From Flavobacterium daejeonense DSM 17708 (GTDB lineage: Bacteria; Bacteroidota; Bacteroidia; Flavobacteriales; Flavobacteriaceae): DNA of 64,000 bases. Made by a program: the position numbers and the translations under genes. Position 1 is the stretch's first letter, and each line of letters starts with the position of its first letter. A model generated the notes under the pieces. It worked only from the letters and a program-made list of their open reading frames with translations, was not told the origin of the DNA and searched no databases. The stretch lies in assembly GCF_000425425.1 (NCBI RefSeq), contig NZ_AUDK01000007.1:62001-126000 (forward strand), read 5' to 3'. Positions 52,343 to 58,368 of the stretch are shown one piece after another.

Positions 52343-53094
52343 TAGTAAATTTCTTTTAATGAACGAACTACAAAATTAACTACTTCACCTTGTGCCTTAT
52401 TCACTTCAATTTGGTCAACATAAAGATGATTGTCAGGCTCTACCAATGGCAAAGTAACTCTATCGGTTAAACCTTGTAAAATAGCTGTTCCATTTAGAGC
52501 CTGAATAGGGTCTAAATCTCTTGAAATAGTTTGTAATTCAAACGGTAAATACTTCACAACCTGTTTTTCACCACCAATCACATAACGATAGTGTATATCG
52601 CTAACAGTTGGTGAAACAGTCATAACAGCCAAATCGAATCCCGCAACATCAATTTTTTTAGAAAATTCCTCTGAAGCTATTGTTTTCAATTCAAATTGAT
52701 AAAGACGATGTGATGTTTTTGGCTCCTCAATACCAAATAAATCATAAGTAACCGCAGCAGCAATTAAATCATCCAATTGAATTTTAATGCTTTCTTTTTC
52801 TCCTAACTGGATTCCGCCATCCTCTGCCAATTCACACAAAGCAATAGTTTCGTAAGTGGCATCTGATTGAGTAGCAGCCGAACCGAATGTACTAGCCAAA
52901 ATAAAATCCTTAAGCAAAATTTTGTTTGCTAGAATGATATTAGAACCATTTGCACGCTCGATGTAAACGCTGATTTTCTCAGTTGTTAAAGCTGAAAGCG
53001 ACAATCCATCAATAGCTAAAACTAAAGCGCTAATCGACTTTGTAACTGTTAATTCTTGGGAGTTTGTAACCCCTGTAATACTTGCAATTTTCAT
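52342..53094 (-). CDS. Putative major capsid protein (double jelly-roll candidate)
   Basis: 250 residues, beta-rich with no signal peptide, membrane helix or known domain. Strand-like segments separated by short loops run through the protein (KISVYIERANGSNIILANKILL near 41-62; SIKIQLDDLIAAAVTYDLFG near 102-121; LYQFELKTI near 131; FDLAVMTVSP near 153; LYVDQIEVNKAQGEVVNFVV at the end). The length is close to PM2 capsid protein P2 (269). Its place, first of the late genes and followed by coupled membrane proteins, is where the main capsid protein is expected. The call is inference; a structure model would test it. It lies downstream of five phased A-tracts. Confidence 0.55.
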   Translation of the reverse strand: MKIASITGVTNSQELTVTKSISALVLAIDGLSLSALTTEKISVYIERANGSNIILANKILLKDFILASTFGSAATQSDATYETIALCELAEDGGIQLGEKESIKIQLDDLIAAAVTYDLFGIEEPKTSHRLYQFELKTIASEEFSKKIDVAGFDLAVMTVSPTVSDIHYRYVIGGEKQVVKYLPFELQTISRDLDPIQALNGTAILQGLTDRVTLPLVEPDNHLYVDQIEVNKAQGEVVNFVVRSLKEIY

Positions 53095-53107
53095 TTTATT
53101 ATTTTAT

Positions 53108-53131
53108 TTGTTAAACAATTTTGTTGTACAA
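53108..53131. promoter_or_regulatory. Candidate operator upstream of the capsid-like gene
   Basis: Imperfect inverted repeat TTGTTAAACAA ... TGTTGTACAA in the spacer before the capsid-like gene. It could be the target of the small helix-turn-helix-like protein encoded just upstream. Confidence 0.3.
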
Positions 53132-53160
53132 AGGTTTATGAAGATTGAAAAAAGGGGTTT

Positions 53161-53210
53161 ACATTTTTTTACATTTCTTTATATTTTTTTACATTTTTTT
53201 ACATTTTTTT
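53161..53210. repeat. Five 10-bp tandem repeats with phased A/T-tracts
   Basis: ACATTTTTTT, ACATTTCTTT, ATATTTTTTT, ACATTTTTTT, ACATTTTTTT, back to back. T-tracts repeat every 10 bp, about one helical turn, so the DNA should be strongly curved. The block lies between the helix-turn-helix-like gene (overlapping its stop codon) and the capsid-like gene start. It could be an iteron set, a regulator-binding array or a packaging signal. Confidence 0.85.
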
Positions 53211-53376
53211 ATAGTATTCCATAAATAACTAAATCCTGAATTGTAAGAAATTTCCTTTTCAAATTAAGACAGTCTAAAATGGTTCTATACTCTTTTAAAG
53301 CAGTTGGATAAGACACACATAAAATTGTCATTAACTGTTTTTTTGTAACTTTTTGGCTTGTAACATCGTCTTTCAT
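53209..53376 (-). CDS. Small putative helix-turn-helix protein of the provirus (55 residues)
   Basis: Basic protein. The segment TKKQLMTILCVSYPTALKEYRTIL (residues ~11-34) has the spacing of a MerR/excisionase-like helix-turn-helix (small residues at the turn in VSYPTALKEY), and LTIQDLVIYGIL closes it. It starts three bases after the rep stop codon and ends inside the phased A-tracts, whose repeats it might bind. No homologue was proven. It could regulate the late promoter or act as a recombination directionality factor. Confidence 0.6.
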   Translation of the reverse strand: MKDDVTSQKVTKKQLMTILCVSYPTALKEYRTILDCLNLKRKFLTIQDLVIYGIL

Positions 53377-53379
53377 GGC

Positions 53380-54576
53380 TTATAAAAATAAAAGTTTGTG
53401 TTCGTTGAATAAATCAAAATCAAAGACCTGTACAATCTTTTCTTTTAATCGAAATTCATGTAGATAAAAATGTAATTTCGAATTAAACCAATTTATTAAC
53501 GGCTTATTTGTTGTAAGGTCGATTTCTTCTAAAACCAAATTCATAGCTACTATATAGCTTATATCCTGATTATTTGAATAGTATTCACGAAACAAAGACT
53601 TAACAAGCCGTTTTTTAATGGTTGTACTTGACAAAATAGCGCGCTTAACACGCTTAATAATAGGAGGGTAGGACGTTATATTTTTTTGAAGCTGTTCAAA
53701 ATCAAATAATTCTAAAGCAATTTTTTCTTTATTAATTTGGCTTAATCCTGTATTTTCCCGAATTTCAAAAAAACCTTTATTTGCAATTTTTACTAATTCA
53801 ATAAGATTTTCCTTTTTGAAAATTCCCCACGTCATTAACTCCGTTGTTGCTTCATCAGCTTTAGAAAATTCCTTTAAATCCCTAAAAAAACGACTGTTTA
53901 ACTGATATTCAAACCGCCAAACTTCATCATTTTTTAATCCGTTTTGTTGATACCAGTCATTTATATACGGCTTTTCGGTTAATTGTAAAGACAGCGTTTT
54001 ATTATAACATCTTATAAGTTTTTCACTAGTTCTTTTTCCAATTTGGAAACCATTTAAAACGCTTTTTCCCTTATAAGTTTCATAATAAGAATTAATTGCT
54101 TTTGTACGACCTGATATAAGATAAGCACCGCCAACGACATCACTGTATAATTTTCGATAGGTAGCTTTACTATCATTCTTATCCAAACAGACATCCAAGC
54201 GATTAACGCTTTTAAATTTGTAGTTTGTTTCATCACAGAACTGTAATAATATTTCTTTTAATTGATTTTCCGGAATTGTATAAAATAGATTATTTTCTAA
54301 CTGAAATTGTGCTAAATCTTCGCTTATTACTGAGGAATGAGGACAGGATAAAAGCGTACCTAATTTTATATCCTTATAAATAATATCCGCACGATTTTTA
54401 AAGGTTCTACTTCCGTATTCATAAGAATGACTTTTAAAATCGCTTTTAGCTTCAAATTCACCAAAAGGAGTGCCTTCCAAATTCATTATTAAGTAATCCA
54501 TGTTTACCAAAACTTTATCTTTTTGAGTTTTCTTAGATTGTATTTTTAATTGATGTTTTTGCCTGTAGGTTATCAT
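53380..54576 (-). CDS. Replication initiation protein (Rep_trans-like)
   Basis: 398 residues. Motifs follow the order seen in Rep_trans-type initiators of rolling-circle phages and plasmids: NMDYLIMNLEG near 25, VNRLDVCLDKNDSKATY with the conserved Arg-Asp-x3-Asp pattern near 137, GFQIGKRTSEKLIRCYNKTL near 195-214 and EVWRFEYQLNSRFF near 240. This family nicks the origin with a tyrosine and stays linked to the 5' end. The catalytic Tyr cannot be assigned with certainty; candidates are Tyr210 and the tyrosines near 184-189. It is preceded by the long GC-rich hairpin, the best origin candidate. Confidence 0.82.
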   Translation of the reverse strand: MITYRQKHQLKIQSKKTQKDKVLVNMDYLIMNLEGTPFGEFEAKSDFKSHSYEYGSRTFKNRADIIYKDIKLGTLLSCPHSSVISEDLAQFQLENNLFYTIPENQLKEILLQFCDETNYKFKSVNRLDVCLDKNDSKATYRKLYSDVVGGAYLISGRTKAINSYYETYKGKSVLNGFQIGKRTSEKLIRCYNKTLSLQLTEKPYINDWYQQNGLKNDEVWRFEYQLNSRFFRDLKEFSKADEATTELMTWGIFKKENLIELVKIANKGFFEIRENTGLSQINKEKIALELFDFEQLQKNITSYPPIIKRVKRAILSSTTIKKRLVKSLFREYYSNNQDISYIVAMNLVLEEIDLTTNKPLINWFNSKLHFYLHEFRLKEKIVQVFDFDLFNEHKLLFL

Positions 54577-54600
54577 ATTTTTATTAAGTTGGGTGAGTAA

Positions 54601-54624
54601 GTTCCCGTTATACCCAACGGGAAC
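54601..54624. repeat. Perfect inverted repeat upstream of rep
   Basis: GTTCCCGTT (54601-54609) and AACGGGAAC (54616-54624) with a six-base loop. It lies 24 bp before the rep start and next to a longer hairpin; no T-tract follows on the minus strand, so it is unlikely to be a simple terminator. Confidence 0.75.
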
Positions 54625-54645
54625 GATTTATTTTAATTCGTACCA

Positions 54646-54710
54646 CAAAAACAAGAATAACTTTTTCGGGCTTGGCGTTGGAGCCGCCCCAAAGTTATTT
54701 CCTGTTTTTG
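54646..54710. other. Long GC-capped hairpin: candidate replication origin or packaging signal
   Basis: Arms CAAAAACAAGAATAACTTT (54646-54664) and AAAGTTATTTCCTGTTTTTG (54691-54710) pair almost completely, and the enclosed part contains GGGC...GGC / GCC...GCCC, making an extended stem of about 65 nt. It is GC-rich at the tip in otherwise AT-rich DNA and lies in the only large non-coding gap before rep, as for a double-strand origin or ssDNA packaging hairpin. Confidence 0.65.
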
Positions 54711-54724
54711 GGAGCAAATGAGAA

Positions 54725-54940
54725 TCATAAAACCGCATAAACCATTTTATAAAGTGATATTGTGTACTGTTCTTTACCTAAATATTCGCCATCATTATTG
54801 AATTTTATCATTGAATAAATGACATATTTATCATTACGACCAATGCATCTATACCACTTTGAACCGTCACTAAATTTAAATTCTTGACCTTCTTTTAACT
54901 GAAAAGCCTTAACTAATTGAAATTTTACTTTTTGAAACAT
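54725..54940 (-). CDS. Small early provirus protein, 71 residues
   Basis: Soluble, basic, beta-rich: FQKVKFQLVKAFQLKEGQEFKFSDGSKWYRCIGRNDKYVIY looks like a small SH3- or OB-like barrel. It could be a single-strand DNA-binding protein but has no recognised motif. It starts nine bases after the coiled-coil gene and ends just before the origin hairpin. Confidence 0.6.
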   Translation of the reverse strand: MFQKVKFQLVKAFQLKEGQEFKFSDGSKWYRCIGRNDKYVIYSMIKFNNDGEYLGKEQYTISLYKMVYAVL

Positions 54941-54948
54941 ATTTTTTT

Positions 54949-55251
54949 TTATTTAAACATTGAATAATGATATTTAGGAAGTTCCAAAGCTTTATCATTT
55001 TGAAGCCTTACAAGCATTTCCATATTTTTTAAGGAAGCTTTTAACAGTTCCATTTCAGCCACAACCAACTGTTTAATTTTATTATCGTTTCTTTCAATTT
55101 CCCCAAAAGTAAAATCTAACTGATGTTTAATTTGGTCGATTGAAACCGTTTCAACTGGATTTTTAATAAACTCATCAAAATCATATTTTAATGATGCATA
55201 TTGAATTAATAAGGATTCTCTTTTTTGATGCAATTCTTTAATAGTAGCCAT
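54949..55251 (-). CDS. Small early provirus coiled-coil protein, 100 residues
   Basis: Predicted almost wholly helical with heptad-like spacing (LHQKRESLLIQYASLKYDFDEFI; IERNDNKIKQLVVAEMELLKASLKNMEMLVRL). No catalytic motif and no homologue recognised. Spaced four bases from the preceding gene and nine from the next, so part of an early operon. Confidence 0.6.
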   Translation of the reverse strand: MATIKELHQKRESLLIQYASLKYDFDEFIKNPVETVSIDQIKHQLDFTFGEIERNDNKIKQLVVAEMELLKASLKNMEMLVRLQNDKALELPKYHYSMFK

Positions 55252-55254
55252 GAT

Positions 55255-55563
55255 TTAAGGAATTAAAAGGTTATGTTTTAATAATTTTTGAAGAAATAAT
55301 TTTGTAGAATCTGTATAAAAAATAAATTCGTGTACATTGCCAGTTTGAGTTACTGTAAATGAATTATTATCACGTTTTACACAAATTCCAGTTTTAGAGC
55401 CACGAACACGACAAAAAAATATTTTGTCACTTAAATAAGTTGTTGCACAAAATGGACGGATTTTCTTTAAAAAAGTCTTAGTTTTGAAATCTGTATTACG
55501 CATTTTTAACACGTAATCCATTAATAACACATAATTTTCAAGGGTTGAACGGTTTAGAGCCAT
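55255..55563 (-). CDS. First gene of the provirus early operon, 102 residues
   Basis: Basic soluble protein (MALNRSTLENYVLLMDYVLKMR...); an N-terminal helical part is followed by a beta-rich part with FFCRVRGSKTGICVKRDNNSFTVTQTGNVHEFIFYTDS. No recognised domain. It is the gene nearest the right attachment site, and its promoter must lie in the spacer that holds the dif-like site. Function unknown. Confidence 0.6.
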   Translation of the reverse strand: MALNRSTLENYVLLMDYVLKMRNTDFKTKTFLKKIRPFCATTYLSDKIFFCRVRGSKTGICVKRDNNSFTVTQTGNVHEFIFYTDSTKLFLQKLLKHNLLIP

Positions 55564-55598
55564 CTTTTAAACTTTATAGTTAATATCTGACTACAAAA

Positions 55599-55626
55599 GT
55601 GAACTATAATTTATATTATGTAAAAT
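55599..55626. other. dif-like XerC/XerD recombination site (attR)
   Basis: The 28 bp read as an 11-bp arm GTGAACTATAA, a six-base centre TTTATA and an 11-bp arm TTATGTAAAAT. The right arm differs from the E. coli XerD arm (TTATGTTAAAT) at one position and the centre differs from TGTATA at one. It overlaps the right copy of the provirus repeat. It may be the restored chromosomal dif site, which would place the replication terminus here. Confidence 0.7.
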
Positions 55627-55819
55627 AGAAAATTTAGTAAATTCTTGAAATGCTTCTATGCTCACATTTTGTTAAAATTATTTTAGCCAAATTGCGTTAC
55701 AAATAATACACACAAAATACTACATAAAACATTTTTGTAAAACAACTATTTTAGACCAAAACAAATTTATTTTAACTCTTTTATTTATTAATTTTACTGC
55801 TATATTTTAGAAAAATATC

Positions 55820-57724
55820 ATGAATATAATTACCGGACAAATTGCCGATTTTTTAAAAAATTACGCGCCGTTTAATCAGTTGACCGCTGATGAATTGACT
55901 GAAATTGCTAACAATATTCGCGTAGTTAATTTAGAAAAAAAACAAACTTTATTTAAAATCAATGATTCGCTGCATGATAGCTTTTATGTAGTAGCTTCGG
56001 GTGTGATTAATATTTCGGTAATTGTCGATGCCGAAGAAAATATTATAGACAAATGCCATGAAGGAAATATTTTTGGTTTACGACCATTTTTTGCCAAAAA
56101 TAATTATAAAGTAACGGCTAAAGCCCGTGAAGAAAGTTTGGTTTACGCCATTCCAATTGCTGTTTTCAAACCTTTACTCGCGAATAATTCTGAGGTTTTA
56201 AACTTTTTATTAGAAAATTTTGCCAGCAATTTACCCGAAGACCGTTCTTCGAAAGGAAATTTAGTTTCGGACGGATTTTATTCTGAAAAACAATCGGAAG
56301 TGCAGTTTTTTCAAACTTTAGCTTATAATACGACGCCACTTTTGGCTACTTCAGACAATACGGCTCAGGAAGTTGCCCAATTAATGGCCGAATCCTTAAA
56401 AAATAACGTTATTATTTTTGAAAAAAATGGTCCAATCGGAATTGTCACTCATGCCGATTTGGCTTCTAAAATTGCAACCGGCCGCTACCCGATTAATACT
56501 CCGGTTAGCAATATTATGTCTTCGCCTGTAGTTACGGTTCTAGAAAATGTTTCTTTGGCAGAAGCTCAATTATTAATGTTAAAAAACAACGTTACTCATC
56601 TATGTGTAACCGTTGACGGAACTGATAAATCAACTATTAAGGGCGTAATTTCCGAACACGATTTGATTGCTGCTCAAGCAAGTAACCCTGGTGTTTTAAT
56701 CAAAGAAATCAAACGTTCCTTATCGCCTAATGAACTGAAAGAAATTCGTCATCGTCTGACAAATTTAATTCAGTCTTCTATTCAAAAAAATATTCCGTTA
56801 ACGCATATTACCAATATTTCCAGCGAAATTAACTTTGCCATTTTAAAACGTGCTGTCGAATTATCCATTTTAGAATTAGGCTCCCCTCCTGCTCGTTATG
56901 TCTGGCTGAGTATTGGGAGTCAGGGACGAAAAGAACAACTTTTACTGACTGATCAGGATAGTATTTTGGTTTTTGAAGATGTTCCTCAAAATAAATATAT
57001 TGAAGTCAAAGATTATTTCTTAAAATTAGGAAAAAAGACCACTGAGACTCTTGAAAAAATTGGATATGAGCTTTGTCCTTTCGGACACATGGCAAGCAAC
57101 ATGTTGTGGTGTAAATCCCTGAGTGACTGGATCAAACAGTACAATAATTGGATGAATGCTACAAGAGAAAATACGGATAATCTGAGTAGTATTTTCTTTG
57201 ATTACGAATTAGTTATCGGGGAGCAAAAAATAGAATCGGCTATCAATAATATTGTTTTTGAGAATGCTAACAACAACTCATTATTTTTTGATTTCTTAGG
57301 AAATGATGCCTTGCGAAAAAATTCTCCGCTAAGTTTTTTCAAAAAATTCATTGTGGAAGAAGAAGGCGTTAACAAAGACAAATTTGACATTAAAACCCGT
57401 GCTTTGATGCCACTTATTGACAGTGCCCGACTATTGATTTTAAGTCACGATATTAAAGGGATAAACAATACTTATACCCGATTCAAACAATTAGCTATTG
57501 CTGATCCTAAACACTCGGAAGTTTATTTAAATTGCGCTGAAGCTTATTTGTTTTTAACGAAAATAAGAACTTTAGAAGGATTGAAAAATGAAAATTCGGG
57601 GCAATATATTAACTTAGAAGAACTGTCAAAAATTGACAGAGAAAAACTTAAAAATGCCCTGATTCCGATGAAAGAATTAGAAGAATTAATTAAAGACACT
57701 TTTCAACTTACCCAATTTTCATAA
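55820..57724 (+). CDS. cNMP-binding / CBS / DUF294 nucleotidyltransferase-like protein
   Basis: 634 residues. Cyclic-nucleotide-binding-like domain (1-~140), two CBS domains (~170-285), a DUF294 nucleotidyltransferase-like domain with GSQGRKEQLLLTDQDS near 375, and a DUF294_C helical domain (~460-634). The NTase motif keeps the Gly-Ser and Asp-x-Asp metal residues. Homologues resemble the PII-uridylyltransferase (GlnD) fold and act as signalling proteins. The exonuclease-like gene follows four bases later and acetyl-CoA synthetase is convergent, a neighbourhood also seen in proteobacteria, suggesting a role in acetate metabolism. Confidence 0.88.
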   Translation: MNIITGQIADFLKNYAPFNQLTADELTEIANNIRVVNLEKKQTLFKINDSLHDSFYVVASGVINISVIVDAEENIIDKCHEGNIFGLRPFFAKNNYKVTAKAREESLVYAIPIAVFKPLLANNSEVLNFLLENFASNLPEDRSSKGNLVSDGFYSEKQSEVQFFQTLAYNTTPLLATSDNTAQEVAQLMAESLKNNVIIFEKNGPIGIVTHADLASKIATGRYPINTPVSNIMSSPVVTVLENVSLAEAQLLMLKNNVTHLCVTVDGTDKSTIKGVISEHDLIAAQASNPGVLIKEIKRSLSPNELKEIRHRLTNLIQSSIQKNIPLTHITNISSEINFAILKRAVELSILELGSPPARYVWLSIGSQGRKEQLLLTDQDSILVFEDVPQNKYIEVKDYFLKLGKKTTETLEKIGYELCPFGHMASNMLWCKSLSDWIKQYNNWMNATRENTDNLSSIFFDYELVIGEQKIESAINNIVFENANNNSLFFDFLGNDALRKNSPLSFFKKFIVEEEGVNKDKFDIKTRALMPLIDSARLLILSHDIKGINNTYTRFKQLAIADPKHSEVYLNCAEAYLFLTKIRTLEGLKNENSGQYINLEELSKIDREKLKNALIPMKELEELIKDTFQLTQFS

Positions 57725-57727
57725 TTT

Positions 57728-58327
57728 ATGCTGGACTGGTTAAAACATATCAATAAAGATCACCCTGAATTTTGGAAAGAATATTTAGCTAAATTTTCAA
57801 AAAATTCAAAACGCTATGTTATTCTGGCTACGGAATCCACTGGCGATTCACTCGAAAAAGACGTGATTACTTATATTAGTGCTTTTGCGGTGGAAAATGA
57901 TGCTATTTCTATCAAAGACAGTTTTGAAACTATTTTGTTGCAATATCGTTTTTTGCATGACAATCATTTGTCTAATGAATACATTATTGAAAGCAGACTT
58001 TTAAAATTATCAGAGCCCGAAGCTTTAAAAACTTTTGTAGAATATTTGGGCAACGGAATTATTGTGGGTCACCAAATTGAAAAAGACATGACGATGATTA
58101 ATGCTACATTAGAGCGACTGGAATGCGGGAAACTGCGTAATGAGGCGTTGGATATTGCTATAATGCACCGAAAACTACATGAAATTCCGGAAGACAAAAA
58201 TTTTTCACTGGACGAACTTTCCGATTATTACAAAATTCAAAAACCAGAAGGCGAATCCGTAACGGAAAAAGCATATAAAATTGCTCTGCTCTTCTTAAAA
58301 TTAAAACACAAATTAGGTTTAAAATAA
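57728..58327 (+). CDS. DnaQ-fold 3'-5' exonuclease-like protein with altered catalytic residues
   Basis: 199 residues with an RNase H/DnaQ-type domain (~28-195). The first catalytic block is VILATESTGDS, where the Asp of the usual DxE is Ala34 (Glu36 kept). GHQIEKDM (His115, Asp120) preserves the middle Asp. The C-terminal HxAxxDA block reads ESVTEKA, so the usual His and Asp are lost. It is probably catalytically weak or dead and may bind rather than cut nucleic acid. Tightly coupled to the cNMP/CBS/DUF294 gene upstream. Confidence 0.82.
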   Translation: MLDWLKHINKDHPEFWKEYLAKFSKNSKRYVILATESTGDSLEKDVITYISAFAVENDAISIKDSFETILLQYRFLHDNHLSNEYIIESRLLKLSEPEALKTFVEYLGNGIIVGHQIEKDMTMINATLERLECGKLRNEALDIAIMHRKLHEIPEDKNFSLDELSDYYKIQKPEGESVTEKAYKIALLFLKLKHKLGLK

Positions 58328-58361
58328 TAAAAAGCGGCTTCAAAATTGAAGCCGCTTTTTT
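58328..58361. terminator. Bidirectional terminator between exonuclease-like gene and acs
   Basis: Perfect stem AAAAAGCGGCTTCA / TGAAGCCGCTTTTT with a four-to-six base loop; A-rich on one side and T-rich on the other, so it can serve both convergent genes. Confidence 0.9.
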
Positions 58362-58368
58362 GTTTGTA

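Larger units (their letters stand above)
48107..55615 (-). mobile_element. 7.5-kb provirus of a tailless small phage, integrated at a dif-like site
   Basis: A block in which every gene reads leftward, bounded by the 16-bp direct repeat TGAACTATAATTTATA (48107-48122 and 55600-55615). Recombination between copies would give a circle of 7,493 bp. Contents in transcription order: three small early genes, hairpin, Rep_trans-like initiator, small helix-turn-helix-like protein, phased A-tracts, capsid-like protein, a run of tiny membrane proteins, a muralytic virion protein, more structural-type genes, and a secreted cargo gene. There is no integrase, terminase, portal, tail or Walker-A ATPase. I infer a FLiP-like (Finnlakeviridae) lipid-containing ssDNA phage using host XerC/XerD. 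Boundaries are well supported; the taxonomic placement is less certain. Confidence 0.78.

Noticed and set aside
53161..53210. CRISPR-like array
   Set aside because: Repeats are contiguous 10-mers with no spacers and no cas genes; better explained as phased A-tracts.
54949..55563. Toxin-antitoxin pair at the provirus right end
   Set aside because: Two small adjacent genes, but neither shows a toxin or antitoxin motif; early phage genes are the simpler reading.
48107..55626. Filamentous phage (inovirus) prophage
   Set aside because: dif integration, a Rep protein and small membrane proteins fit, but no Zot-like Walker-A ATPase and no signal-peptide-bearing coat or large adsorption protein is present, and a muralytic virion protein is.
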